Source: Clostridiaceae bacterium
GTDB taxonomy: Bacteria > Bacillota > Clostridia > Tissierellales > Sporanaerobacteraceae
Direction of reading: 5' to 3'
NCBI GenBank assembly: GCA_019391515.1
Contig: JAHXQP010000029.1
Location: 1-64,000 of the forward strand
DNA length: 64,000 nucleotides
Of this stretch, positions 37,310-46,493 are shown piece after piece. Position numbers and translations under genes: made by a program. The notes beneath the pieces were generated by a model. It saw only the letters and a list, made by a program, of their open reading frames with translations. It was not told where the DNA came from and made no database searches. How positions within the stretch are numbered: position 1 is the stretch's first letter; each line of letters starts with the position of its first letter.

Positions 37310-38208
37310 AAAATATTATCAAAGGCTAATTTTGCTGCACCTGTTACTCCAGCATCATTTAAATATCTTGCTGGTAAAACCTTCATTCCTATAGGATTGT
37401 TACAAATTGAATTATAACAATCTAACATATCTTCCCACCAATATTCTTTAGAGTTTATTACTCCCCCACCTATTATCAATCCTTCTGGATCAAATATGTT
37501 TTTTATAGAAATTAAAAATATGGATAGCTCCCTAACAAATCTCTCTACTACTTCATTACATACCTTATCATTTTTCCTATTTCTAAAAATTTCTTCTCCC
37601 TTTAATTGTTCTCCAGTTTTCTCAAAATAGGTTTTTTCTATTCCTGTTCCAGAAATATATTGTTCTACACAGCCATTCTGACCACAATTACATTTTCTTC
37701 CCATTGGATATAGAATAGAATGACCTAGTTCAGCTCCTTGATAGTTATTCCCATGCCAAATCCCTTGCTTTTTAGACCAAATTCCTCCTCCTACCCCTGT
37801 CCCCAACGTAATCATAACAATGGTATCTAATCCTCTACCTACACCTACCCATTCTTCACATGTAAGGGCTACATTAGCATCATTTTCTATGGAAATAGGT
37901 ATATCTCCAAACTCTTTAGTAAGCTCTTCCTTTATATGAACCCCTGCCCAATTATCTATATTTCCTCCATTATAAACAACTCTCCCATTGTCTGTATCTA
38001 TAAAACCTGGAGAGCCTAATCCTATACCTTCTATCTTTTCATCTTTCATTAGTTCTCTTATTACATACTTAATATTGTTTAATACAACTTCTCTCCCACT
38101 TTTAGATTCAGTATCTATTCTTATCTTCTTTAAAATATTTCCTTCTTCATCTACGATACCTCCGTTTATCTTGGTTCCTCCTAAATCAATCCCTATAACC
38201 TTTGACAT
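37306..38208 (-). CDS. ROK family sugar kinase (glucokinase-like)
   Basis: A 300-residue ROK protein. The ATP-binding motif IGIDLGGTKINGGIV opens it, GLGSPGFID and ENDANVALTCEEW are the substrate-binding segments, TLGTGVGGGI is the second phosphate loop, and the zinc-binding CNCGQNGCVEQ cluster is intact. Most such proteins phosphorylate glucose or N-acetylated sugars at C6. The start overlaps the upstream gene by 23 bp, so the two are coupled. The nearby NagZ-type gene fits a role in cell-wall sugar use, but this is inference. Confidence 0.88.
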   Translation of the reverse strand: MSKVIGIDLGGTKINGGIVDEEGNILKKIRIDTESKSGREVVLNNIKYVIRELMKDEKIEGIGLGSPGFIDTDNGRVVYNGGNIDNWAGVHIKEELTKEFGDIPISIENDANVALTCEEWVGVGRGLDTIVMITLGTGVGGGIWSKKQGIWHGNNYQGAELGHSILYPMGRKCNCGQNGCVEQYISGTGIEKTYFEKTGEQLKGEEIFRNRKNDKVCNEVVERFVRELSIFLISIKNIFDPEGLIIGGGVINSKEYWWEDMLDCYNSICNNPIGMKVLPARYLNDAGVTGAAKLAFDNIL

Positions 38209-38866
38209 TTAAATCCTCCTTCAATTCTATAAAATAATCTTCTAAAAATTTAATATCTATATAATCTCTACCTATTAAATAGCAATAATCCATTATTTTA
38301 GGATGGAAAGGCAAGTCCAACATCTTCTTACAAAATATATGAGCCGCTATATCACTAGTCTTTTTAATAGGATTAGTTTTTTTAATAGGACCTATTTTAA
38401 ACATTGTTACTTCTTCTAATTTCTCATAAGTAGTACCTATTTCTTCAGTTTCTAGATAGTGAAAAAGTTCATGGGCTAATTGTATTTCTATAATTTTTTC
38501 ATAATCAAACATCTTGTCCAATTTTAATTTATTAAACTTTTTTTCTATATCCTTTACGGACCAGTAATATATAATCATATTTTCATCAACTACATCATAT
38601 TTTGCTCTTAATTTTATTATTTGATTTTTAAGCTCTTCTTTTGTTAACTGAATTTCAATATTCTTTTCTTCATAAATTCCTTTAATATTCTTGCCTTTGT
38701 ATTTAGACAAAGTATCTTCCGCCACATTTTCTCCTCTTTTAATAGACTCTTCAATATAATATTTAATTTTATTATCATCTATTTTATTAAAATAAATATC
38801 CTCTTTTAATTCAGCCAAAGACATAATTTCATCAGTTGCCAACTTTTCTATTCTCTGTATCTCCAA
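38186..38866 (-). CDS. HExxH-containing hypothetical protein
   Basis: About 226 residues. LAHELFHYLETEE is a zincin-type HExxH motif, and EKLEEVTMF further on could give a glutamate ligand. The C-terminus is overlapped by the ROK gene by 23 bp. No family can be named; a soluble metal-dependent peptidase is possible. The TTG at 38866 fits the AGGAG spacing better than the GTG at 38875. It lies 4 bp after the DUF523 gene, so it belongs to the same operon. Confidence 0.6.
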   Translation of the reverse strand: MEIQRIEKLATDEIMSLAELKEDIYFNKIDDNKIKYYIEESIKRGENVAEDTLSKYKGKNIKGIYEEKNIEIQLTKEELKNQIIKLRAKYDVVDENMIIYYWSVKDIEKKFNKLKLDKMFDYEKIIEIQLAHELFHYLETEEIGTTYEKLEEVTMFKIGPIKKTNPIKKTSDIAAHIFCKKMLDLPFHPKIMDYCYLIGRDYIDIKFLEDYFIELKEDLNVKGYRD

Positions 38867-38879
38867 TAGAAACACTCTC

Positions 38880-39317
38880 CTAATCTAAAGTAAAATTGTC
38901 TTCCGTATATACCTTTATTCCATTTTCCTTAAAAAGTCTTGTTGTAATTCCATCACCATCAACAAGTTTTCCATTAAATTTTCCATCATATATTTTCCCA
39001 CATCCACAAGATGGACTTTTTGATTTTAATATAGCCGTATCTGCCCCTACTACTTCTGCTATAGCCAAAGCTTTCTGGGCACCTTGCAAAAATTCTAAAG
39101 TGCAATCTTTCCCTTCTTTATTTATAATCTTTAATTTTCCACTTTTATCTTCTATTATTTCACAGGGAATCCTTGGAATTGGAAGTCTACCTAAAACTTC
39201 AGGACAAACTGGAATAGCTTTTCCTTCTTTTACAAGTTTTATTATATCATTATTTTCATTGTCTTTTCCATCATACCTACATTTAATTCCTGCAAGACAA
39301 GCACTTACAATATACAT
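38880..39317 (-). CDS. DUF523 family protein
   Basis: A 145-residue DUF523 protein. The diagnostic sequences are SACLAGIKCRYDGK at the N-terminus, CPEVLGRLPIPR, and LKSKSPSCGCGKIYDG, giving four to five conserved cysteines that may bind a metal or cluster. Family function is not established. It sits 4 bp from the NagZ-like gene upstream and 13 bp before the HExxH gene. A 149-residue frame on the opposite strand is a shadow. Confidence 0.9.
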   Translation of the reverse strand: MYIVSACLAGIKCRYDGKDNENNDIIKLVKEGKAIPVCPEVLGRLPIPRIPCEIIEDKSGKLKIINKEGKDCTLEFLQGAQKALAIAEVVGADTAILKSKSPSCGCGKIYDGKFNGKLVDGDGITTRLFKENGIKVYTEDNFTLD

Positions 39318-39321
39318 CCTA

Positions 39322-40524
39322 TCACCTTTTTCTAATATTTTTTAAATCATTCATTTTTTTATCTATTTTTTCTATACTAATAGACTCTATAATATCATCC
39401 CTTAAACCATATTCTTCTTTTAATTTAACTATTCTATAAACTTTTTCATCTATTTCTTTTTCTAAAATCTCTCCTGATTTAACTGCTTCCTTTATAGACT
39501 CAATAACTTTTATTTGATCTTCATAGCTGTGACAAATAAGTATTATATCTGCTCCTGCTTTCAAAGATTTAATAGCTACTTTTTCTATATTATAGTTTTT
39601 TGTAATAGCTCCCATAGTCATATCATCTGTTACTATTACTTTATCATAATTTAAATCTTTTCTTAATAGATTTGTAATTATCTCTTTAGAAAAAGTAGCA
39701 GGATTTTCACTATCTATTTTAGGAAATAACATATGGCCTACCATTACCATATCTGCTCCCATATCTATAGCTTCTTTAAAAGGTATTAGTTCCATCTTTC
39801 TAAGTTCTTCTAAATCTTTATTAACTGCTGGAAGATCTAAATGAGAATCTATAAATGTATCTCCATGACCTGGAAAATGTTTTATTGTAGGAATAACATT
39901 ATTCGATTTTATCCCCTTCATAACTTGAATCCCGTGTTTCGATACTATATCTTTAGTCCTTCCATAAGATCTATCCTTAATAACTGGATTTTTAGAATTT
40001 GAATCAATATCTAATACAGGAGCAAAATCCAAATTAAATCCAATAGATTTAAGCCTATATCCAATAGTATCTCCTATTTTAAAAGAATATTCTTCATTGT
40101 CCATCTCACCAATTTCTCTACTACCTGGTACACTTCCAAATAAATTAGATACCCTTGTGACCTTGCCTCCTTCTTCATCGGTAGATATAAATAATGGGAT
40201 ATTATTGTTTTCATTGGCCTTCTTTAGTGAATTAATTAAATTTAAAGTTTGATCTATATTTTTTATATTCTCTTGAAATAATATGAATCCTCCTACATAA
40301 TAATTTTTAATCATATATTCTATATCTTTATCTATTTCTTCCCCATTAAATCCTATAATAAATAATTGTCCTATCTTTTCTTCAAGACTCATACCCTTAA
40401 CTCTTTCCCCTATAAAATTTATTTTAGGATCTATTTCAGTTTTTTCTTTATTTTTATCTACACAACTAGAGAGGAACAATATACATAGCAATATACCTAT
40501 AAAAAATCTAGCTTTGTTTTCCAT
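39322..40524 (-). CDS. nagZ: Glycoside hydrolase family 3 lipoprotein (NagZ-type)
   Basis: A 400-residue beta-N-acetylhexosaminidase of GH3. The signal peptide ends at the lipobox cysteine (LCILFLSSC), so the enzyme is anchored outside the cell. KHFPGHGDT contains the NagZ-type Asp-His loop and VIVTDDMTMGAI carries the nucleophile aspartate. It removes GlcNAc from muropeptides or chitin fragments. The ATG at 40524, with AAGGAAGGA upstream, is used as start. It opens the DUF523/HExxH/ROK operon. Confidence 0.88.
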   Translation of the reverse strand: MENKARFFIGILLCILFLSSCVDKNKEKTEIDPKINFIGERVKGMSLEEKIGQLFIIGFNGEEIDKDIEYMIKNYYVGGFILFQENIKNIDQTLNLINSLKKANENNNIPLFISTDEEGGKVTRVSNLFGSVPGSREIGEMDNEEYSFKIGDTIGYRLKSIGFNLDFAPVLDIDSNSKNPVIKDRSYGRTKDIVSKHGIQVMKGIKSNNVIPTIKHFPGHGDTFIDSHLDLPAVNKDLEELRKMELIPFKEAIDMGADMVMVGHMLFPKIDSENPATFSKEIITNLLRKDLNYDKVIVTDDMTMGAITKNYNIEKVAIKSLKAGADIILICHSYEDQIKVIESIKEAVKSGEILEKEIDEKVYRIVKLKEEYGLRDDIIESISIEKIDKKMNDLKNIRKR

Positions 40525-40600
40525 TATTATCAATCCTTCCTTTTAATTTTAACTAGGATCTATTACAAAGTATTGTCATTTCTCCCTACTTTATAAGCGA

Positions 40601-40631
40601 TAAAAAAAGATGAGCAATACTTCCAGCTCAC
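40601..40631 (-). terminator. Terminator after the second sigma-54 activator
   Basis: TGAGC/GCTCA arms (about 40611-40629) followed on the minus strand by CTTTTTTTATC. The stem is short but the T-run is strong. Confidence 0.65.
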
Positions 40632-40650
40632 CCCTTTATTTAAAATATAC

Positions 40651-40720
40651 TTACTTAATATCTGCTAAGTCTTCTCTATAATCTTCATCCTCTAGATTCA
40701 GATAATTTCAAAAGTTCCAT
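40651..40720 (-). pseudogene. Short broken reading frame
   Basis: Just after the activator gene a frame reads MELLKLSESRG and stops, while the neighbouring frame continues LEDEDYREDLADIK to a stop. One base of indel would join them into about 25 residues. It has no clear RBS and matches no family known to me. It may be a gene remnant or chance. Confidence 0.25.
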
Positions 40721-40732
40721 AATACTTTTATA

Positions 40733-42592
40733 TCAAGTATTTATATCATACCTTTTTAGTTTTTCATAAAATGTAGTTTTGCTTATATCCAAAGCTTTCA
40801 TTGATTTTTTCTTATCTCCTTTATAATACTCTAAAACCTCTCTAATAATTTTTTTCTCAAAGTTTCGGGTAGCTTCTTTCAAAGGTAATATTTCTTTGTC
40901 TAAATATTCGTTCTCATATACTATTTTTATAGTTATATTCTTTGATAAGATTGTATTTCCCTCTGATAGGTTAGCGGCCCTTTCCAATATATTTTCAAGT
41001 TCTCTTATATTTCCTGGCCAATCATATTTTAAAAGGAGATTTAAAGCTTCTGCCGATATTCTCTTATTTTCACAGCCTACTTTTTCGCATACTTTAGGCA
41101 ATATAGTCTCTACTAGTGGGTATATATCTTCCTTCCTCTCTCTTAATGAGGGAAGCCAAATAGGGAAAACATTTATTCTATAATATAGATCTTCTCTAAA
41201 TCTTCCCTCTATCATCCCTTCTTCTAAATTTTTATTAGTAGCTGTTATAACCCTTACATCTACTTTAATCTTCTTCTGTCCTCCTACTTTATAAAAACTT
41301 TTATCTTGAAGAACTTGTAAAAGTTTCACTTGCAAATTAGGTGATATCTCTCCTATCTCATCAAGAAAGATCGTTCCACCACTGGCTAATTCGAAAAAAC
41401 CTTTTTTACCAGAACTACTAGCTCCTGTAAAAGCACCTTTTTCATAGCCAAATAACTCTGATTCAAGAAGATTTTCTGGGATTGCTCCACAATTAACATG
41501 GATAAAAGGATTATCCTTTTTAGGGCTATTCTCATGTATAGCTTTTGCTAAAAGGTTTTTACCTGTACCACTTTCTCCCTGTATAAGGACTGTAGAATTA
41601 GTTTTAGCCGCTTTTAAAGCTAGTTTTTTTACATAACCTATTTCCTTGCTTTCCCCAATTATATTAGGAAAGGCTTCTACAATCTCTCTTTCTTCATCCA
41701 ATCTTTTTTCTATTTTTTCAAGATTTGATAAGGCCTCATCTCTTTCTCTCAAAACCCTTTTTATTTCAGATATATCCTCTACTTTTAATGCTGCTCCTAT
41801 TCTTCTTTTTTGCCTATTTACAGGGAGTAATGTACACATGGTAGGAAATCCATTTATCTCTTTGAATTCATCTGCATAACTTATATCTTTTCCTCTTGCA
41901 ACTTCATAAAATTCTTTAATTATGGAACCAGATTTATGAATTTCAAATATATTCTTCCCTATAACATTTAATAATTCGGAATTTTCACCTTTTGCTCTAT
42001 ACTCTTTTCCTTTTAATATTTCATTTATACTTTCACCCTTTGCTGTATAGCCTTGTGATTGATAAAATTTCATTTTATTTGTTTTTCCATCTAATATAAC
42101 CATATGACCTATATAGTTTATATAGGTCATTGTATATTTTTGTTTATCTACTTCAATAGTTATTATCTTATTTACAAAATCTATTACTACCCCTATATCT
42201 ATTCCTAAAAAACTTGTCTCCATTTTAAGAGTATCCGTCATATCTTTGCTTTTTCGATATAAATATACTGACTTTATTCCTTCAACACCATATACTCCTA
42301 TGCCAATTATTGCGTCACCTTTTTCTATATTTTCATCATCTATTCCTATATGCTTTAGTGAAGATGGATTAAGATTTCCATCATCTTTTCCTATAGCATT
42401 ATCTCCAATTATAATTATGTCCCCATTTTTAATTTGGCCTGCTTTATGACTTATTTGTTGATTGTGGGAAATTCCAAATATATCCTTAGCCTTATTATTA
42501 TAGACTTGTATAGTTCCTTGGCTATCTATAACTATAAATCCCTCAGACATCATATTAGTAAACATTTCTACATAACCATTTTTATTAAGCAT
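40733..42592 (-). CDS. Sigma-54-dependent activator with PAS domains
   Basis: A 619-residue enhancer-binding protein. PAS-type domains occur at about 10-45 and 195-285 (MMSEGFIVIDSQGTIQVYNNKA at the start), then an AAA+ domain with Walker A GESGTGKN, GAFTGA loop and LFLDEIGE, and a Fis-type HTH (MKALDISKTTFYEKLKRY). It lies 12 bp after the dipeptide epimerase gene, so it may be co-transcribed with it. The epimerase promoter looks like a housekeeping type, so the targets of this protein are probably elsewhere. No sigma-54 site was found nearby. Confidence 0.88.
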   Translation of the reverse strand: MLNKNGYVEMFTNMMSEGFIVIDSQGTIQVYNNKAKDIFGISHNQQISHKAGQIKNGDIIIIGDNAIGKDDGNLNPSSLKHIGIDDENIEKGDAIIGIGVYGVEGIKSVYLYRKSKDMTDTLKMETSFLGIDIGVVIDFVNKIITIEVDKQKYTMTYINYIGHMVILDGKTNKMKFYQSQGYTAKGESINEILKGKEYRAKGENSELLNVIGKNIFEIHKSGSIIKEFYEVARGKDISYADEFKEINGFPTMCTLLPVNRQKRRIGAALKVEDISEIKRVLRERDEALSNLEKIEKRLDEEREIVEAFPNIIGESKEIGYVKKLALKAAKTNSTVLIQGESGTGKNLLAKAIHENSPKKDNPFIHVNCGAIPENLLESELFGYEKGAFTGASSSGKKGFFELASGGTIFLDEIGEISPNLQVKLLQVLQDKSFYKVGGQKKIKVDVRVITATNKNLEEGMIEGRFREDLYYRINVFPIWLPSLRERKEDIYPLVETILPKVCEKVGCENKRISAEALNLLLKYDWPGNIRELENILERAANLSEGNTILSKNITIKIVYENEYLDKEILPLKEATRNFEKKIIREVLEYYKGDKKKSMKALDISKTTFYEKLKRYDINT

Positions 42593-42604
42593 CTACATCA
42601 CCCT

Positions 42605-43693
42605 TTAATCATAAATAAGATTGCCTATATCTTTAAAACCAAATCCCGGACTATCATCTAATCTTATTAATGATTCTTCATAAACTGCTCCCCCATTTAC
42701 TGGATCCTCTGCACATAGATTAGGAGCATCTAAATCAAATTTAGTTATAATGCTTTTTGCTCCTGCTAAATGACTGGCTGCTGTAAGTCCTATTTTACTT
42801 TCCATCATACATCCAAGCATACATTCTACACCATAGATTTCAGCTATGTCACATATTTTTAATGCATTGTAAATTCCACCAGTTTTCATTAGCTTAATAT
42901 TTATTAAATCAACTGCTCTATTTTTAATTATATTTAATGCATCCTTTGGTGAAAATACACTTTCATCAGCCATAACTGGAGTTTCTATATTATCCTTTAC
43001 ATATTTAAGTCCTTCGATATCATGTGCTTCTACAGGTTGTTCTACCAATTCTATATTAAGGCTTCTATCTTCCATAATCTTTAAAACCTTCACTGCTTCT
43101 TTTGGAGTCCATCCTTGATTTGCATCTATTCTTATATATATTTCATTTCCCACTGCTTCTCTTATGGTTTCAAGTCTTAAAAGATCTATTTTCCAGTCCT
43201 TACCTACTTTAACCTTGATAATCTTATATCCTTTTTTAATGGCTTCTATACTATCTTTAGCCATTTCATCTGGATCATTTACGCTTACAGTTATATCTGT
43301 AGTTATTTTCTTTCTATATCCTCCTAACAATTTATATACAGGTGCATTATATAGTTGTCCATATAAATCATATATAGCCATATCTACTGCTGCCTTAGAA
43401 CTTGAGTTTCCTACTAAAGAATTGTCTATTCTATTCATTATCCCTTCAATATTTTCTACATCCATTCCTATAAGTACTGGCCTTATATATTCCATAATAG
43501 CCCACTTAATAGAACCCATAGTATCCCCTGTTATTACTGGAGTTATAGCAGCTTCTCCATATCCTACATTCCCAGTGTTAGTCTCGATTTTAACTACTAC
43601 ATTTTCCAAAGTATGTACTTCTCTTAAAACCGTTCTAAAAGGTTTTTTCAGAGGTATTTTAATTTCTCCTACTTGGATATTACAAATTTTCAT
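42605..43693 (-). CDS. Dipeptide epimerase (enolase superfamily)
   Basis: A 362-residue member of the L-Ala-D/L-Glu epimerase group. The N-terminal capping domain carries TGNVGYGEAAITPVITGDT. The barrel has IIKVKVGKDW (KxK base), IRIDANQGW (Asp ligand), ELVEQPV (Glu ligand), VMADESV (Asp ligand) and INIKLMKTGG (second lysine). These are the residues for 1,1-proton transfer, so it should be active, on muropeptide- or diet-derived dipeptides. TTGTAC-N16-TATAAT precedes it. Glutaminase lies just upstream and an activator gene follows. Confidence 0.85.
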   Translation of the reverse strand: MKICNIQVGEIKIPLKKPFRTVLREVHTLENVVVKIETNTGNVGYGEAAITPVITGDTMGSIKWAIMEYIRPVLIGMDVENIEGIMNRIDNSLVGNSSSKAAVDMAIYDLYGQLYNAPVYKLLGGYRKKITTDITVSVNDPDEMAKDSIEAIKKGYKIIKVKVGKDWKIDLLRLETIREAVGNEIYIRIDANQGWTPKEAVKVLKIMEDRSLNIELVEQPVEAHDIEGLKYVKDNIETPVMADESVFSPKDALNIIKNRAVDLINIKLMKTGGIYNALKICDIAEIYGVECMLGCMMESKIGLTAASHLAGAKSIITKFDLDAPNLCAEDPVNGGAVYEESLIRLDDSPGFGFKDIGNLIYD

Positions 43694-43769
43694 TAAAATC
43701 CTCCCCTATCTATTATTAAGTAAATTATACCATCTTAATTTTATTGTACAACAAGTAAAGTTAATTTTT

Positions 43770-44687
43770 TTAAAATATACTTAAATTTAGTTTTTTAGAT
43801 AAATCCTCTATTAGCCCATAGCCTGCAACTGAATTTCCTTTTTCATCTAAGGCTGGCCCATATATTCCAATACCCATTCTATGAGGTACAGATGCCATTA
43901 TTCCACCTGCAACTCCACTTTTAGCCGGTATACCTACACGGATAGCAAACTCTCCACTAGAGTTATACATTCCACAAGTTACCATAAAGGTTTTAACAAT
44001 TCTAGCAATATAATCTGTAGTAATCACTTCACCTGTTTTTAAAATTTTTCCTCTGTTTGCTAAAAAAAGCCCTATATTTGCTATATCTATACAATCTACT
44101 TCAATGGAACACTGTTTAAAATAAACATCTAATACTTGTTCTACATCTCCTTTTAATACTCCCATGTCCTTTAGTAAATAAGCCATAGCTCTATTTTTAT
44201 GTCCCGTTCTTTTTTCAGATATATATACTTCTTCATTTAAGTCTAATTTTTCATTGCAAGTTATTTTTCTAAAAAAGTTTAAAAGTCTTTTAAACTTTTC
44301 TTCAGAATTCTCCCCTTTAATAAGAGAAGCAATAGCTATAGCTCCAGCATTTATCATTGGATTTAAAGGCTTAGATACTCCTTCAGTTTCTAATTTGTAC
44401 ATAGAATTAAAAGCATCTCCAGTAGGTTCCATTCCTACTTTTTCAAATACTTTTTCAGCTCCATTATCCATAATTGCCAACATAAGTGATATAGTTTTAG
44501 ATATACTTTGAATTGTAAATTTAGTTTTGTAATCTCCTGAAGTATAGGTTTTTTCCTTCATGTCTATGATACAAATCCCTAAATCTTCTGGATTCGCTTT
44601 TTTTAGTGCTGGAATATAGTCTGCAACCCTTCCCTTCTTAGCCAGCTGTCTATTTTTTTCAACCAATTCATCCAATAACCTTTTCAC
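43770..44687 (-). CDS. glsA: Glutaminase A
   Basis: A 305-residue glutaminase of the serine-lysine type, which hydrolyses glutamine to glutamate and ammonia. TIQSISKTISLMLAI holds the SxxK motif, NPMINAGAIAI the substrate-binding asparagine, and AKSGVAGGI the typical C-terminal loop. Length matches E. coli YbaS/YneH. It lies 77 bp upstream of the dipeptide epimerase gene. Supply of glutamate from glutamine suits a peptide- or amino-acid-fermenting anaerobe. Confidence 0.92.
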   Translation of the reverse strand: MKRLLDELVEKNRQLAKKGRVADYIPALKKANPEDLGICIIDMKEKTYTSGDYKTKFTIQSISKTISLMLAIMDNGAEKVFEKVGMEPTGDAFNSMYKLETEGVSKPLNPMINAGAIAIASLIKGENSEEKFKRLLNFFRKITCNEKLDLNEEVYISEKRTGHKNRAMAYLLKDMGVLKGDVEQVLDVYFKQCSIEVDCIDIANIGLFLANRGKILKTGEVITTDYIARIVKTFMVTCGMYNSSGEFAIRVGIPAKSGVAGGIMASVPHRMGIGIYGPALDEKGNSVAGYGLIEDLSKKLNLSIF

Positions 44688-44722
44688 AAAACCACACCCC
44701 TCACAGGATTATAAATTAAGTT

Positions 44723-46378
44723 TTATTTAAAACAACTTCCCCCAATAAATTCTCGAAGAATTGATGTAGGAGGTATAATAAATTCATCTTCTATATCTTT
44801 AAAGTACTCTAAAAACTTTAAAAGTCTTTTGGCTTCAGAATAATACTCACTATTTTTATCTATAGTTTTTAGTTGAGGTTCTACATATTTTTTTAGTACA
44901 GATAATTCATAAACCAATGAGGAATTAAACATTATATCTGCTTCTTCTTGATAAGGAAATATGTTTTCTTCCTCCCCTTTTCTAACTAGTTCCCACAATT
45001 TAAAAGTTCTCTTTACATCATTTCCTCTAAATTTGTTATCTCTAACTATTCTCCTGATAAGCCTAGTATCAGTAGTAGGTATTCTATTATGAGCATCCAC
45101 ATTTAATTGAGTTAAAGCACTTACATATATCTTAAACTTATTTTTCTCTGGTATATCTCTAGTAAGCTTAGAATTTAAGCAGTGAATACCTTCAACTATT
45201 ATAGGATGTTCTTCATCAACCTTTACAATTTTTCCTGAAGGTTCTCTGACTCCTTTTACAAAATTGAATTTTGGTAATTCTACTTCTTCTCCTTCTAATA
45301 ATTTAATTAAATCTTCATTAAAAAGTTTTACATCAATAGCTTCTAAAGCTTCAAAATCATATTCCCCAAATTCATTTCTAGGTGTATCTTCCCTATTTAC
45401 AAAATAGTCATCTACTGATATGGATATTGGTCTCTTTCCGTTTACTTTAAGCTGTACTGCTAATCTATGAGCAAAAGTAGTCTTTCCTGAAGAAGAAGGT
45501 CCAGCTATCAATATAAGATTTATATTGTCATCTTCGCAGATTTTATCTGCTATGTTGGCAATTTTCTTCTCATGTAAAGCTTCTGATACCTTTATAACCT
45601 CATCTACAGAACCATCTACTATCGTATCATTTAAAGTTCCTAAATATCCTAAGTCTAAAATATCTACCCAATCTTCTGTCTCTTTAAAAACCTTAGCCAA
45701 TTGTCTTTGTTCTATAAACTCTGGAACTGTAAAACCATTGCTTTCAGATGGTGGAAGTAATATTGCTCCAGGATAATAATATTTCAAATCAAAAACTTGA
45801 ACATATCCAGTAGATGGCGCAAGGTATCCATAGAAACTATCAATATGATCATCTATTCTATATATATGAATTTCTTCCTTGTCTACATGTTTATAAAGAT
45901 TTACCTTATCTATATATCCTTTTTCTTCAAATAATTTAATTGCCTCTTCTCTTTTTATTTTTTCCCTTAGGATAGGTTTGTCCTCTCTTATTAACTTTTC
46001 CATTTTTTCTTTTATCTTATTTATTTCCTTAAAATTTATAGATTTACCTTTTTTTATTTCTGTATAAAGGCCTTCACCTAAAGAATGCTCAATATTTACA
46101 TTACAACCTGGAAATAATTCTTCACACGCCTTTATATATATAACACTTAAAGTTCTTATATATATTTTATGTCCGTCTGTATCACTAATATCTAAGAATT
46201 TTATTTTTTTCCCTTCTTCTATTTTATCTGTCAAAAGAAAAATTTCATTATCTATTCTAGCTCCTAAATATTTTTTATATTCTTCTCCATATGCCAACTT
46301 TGCCACTTTTTCCAAAGTTGAACCTTTATCAACTGATACTTCTCCTTTTCCTTCTATAAATAATTTTACTTTTTCCAT
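44723..46378 (-). CDS. TGS-domain nucleoside (uridine) kinase-like protein
   Basis: A 551-residue protein. The N-terminus (about 1-65) is a TGS-like domain (KLFIEGKGEVSVDKG), then a linker of about 200 residues related to threonyl-tRNA-synthetase editing/TGS regions, and a C-terminal uridine-kinase-type P-loop domain: LIAGPSSSGKTTFAHRL (about 285-302), SVDDYFVNRE and PIIVEGIHCLN. The substrate of this clostridial family is not established. The ATG at 46378, after GGGGGGAA, is preferred to the track start. It stands alone, 35 bp upstream of glsA. Confidence 0.85.
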   Translation of the reverse strand: MEKVKLFIEGKGEVSVDKGSTLEKVAKLAYGEEYKKYLGARIDNEIFLLTDKIEEGKKIKFLDISDTDGHKIYIRTLSVIYIKACEELFPGCNVNIEHSLGEGLYTEIKKGKSINFKEINKIKEKMEKLIREDKPILREKIKREEAIKLFEEKGYIDKVNLYKHVDKEEIHIYRIDDHIDSFYGYLAPSTGYVQVFDLKYYYPGAILLPPSESNGFTVPEFIEQRQLAKVFKETEDWVDILDLGYLGTLNDTIVDGSVDEVIKVSEALHEKKIANIADKICEDDNINLILIAGPSSSGKTTFAHRLAVQLKVNGKRPISISVDDYFVNREDTPRNEFGEYDFEALEAIDVKLFNEDLIKLLEGEEVELPKFNFVKGVREPSGKIVKVDEEHPIIVEGIHCLNSKLTRDIPEKNKFKIYVSALTQLNVDAHNRIPTTDTRLIRRIVRDNKFRGNDVKRTFKLWELVRKGEEENIFPYQEEADIMFNSSLVYELSVLKKYVEPQLKTIDKNSEYYSEAKRLLKFLEYFKDIEDEFIIPPTSILREFIGGSCFK

Positions 46379-46464
46379 ACTTGTTCCCCCCAATACTTTG
46401 CTCTTTACTACTTCTATTATATATTAATATGCGATAATAAACTACTTAGCATGGAAAAATCACA

Positions 46465-46492
46465 AAAATAGCGGAGACTTCTCCGCTATTTT
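46465..46492. terminator. Terminator of the CBS gene
   Basis: AAAATAGCGGAG pairs perfectly with CTCCGCTATTTT around ACTT, ending just before the CBS stop codon region. The T-rich arm serves the minus strand. Confidence 0.88.
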
Positions 46493-46493
46493 C

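Noticed and set aside
38896-39345. 149-codon plus-strand ORF opposite DUF523
   Set aside because: The minus strand carries an unmistakable DUF523 protein with conserved cysteines; the plus-strand frame is its shadow.
43164-43784. 206-codon plus-strand ORF opposite the dipeptide epimerase
   Set aside because: The epimerase has all catalytic residues on the minus strand, and the plus frame has no RBS.
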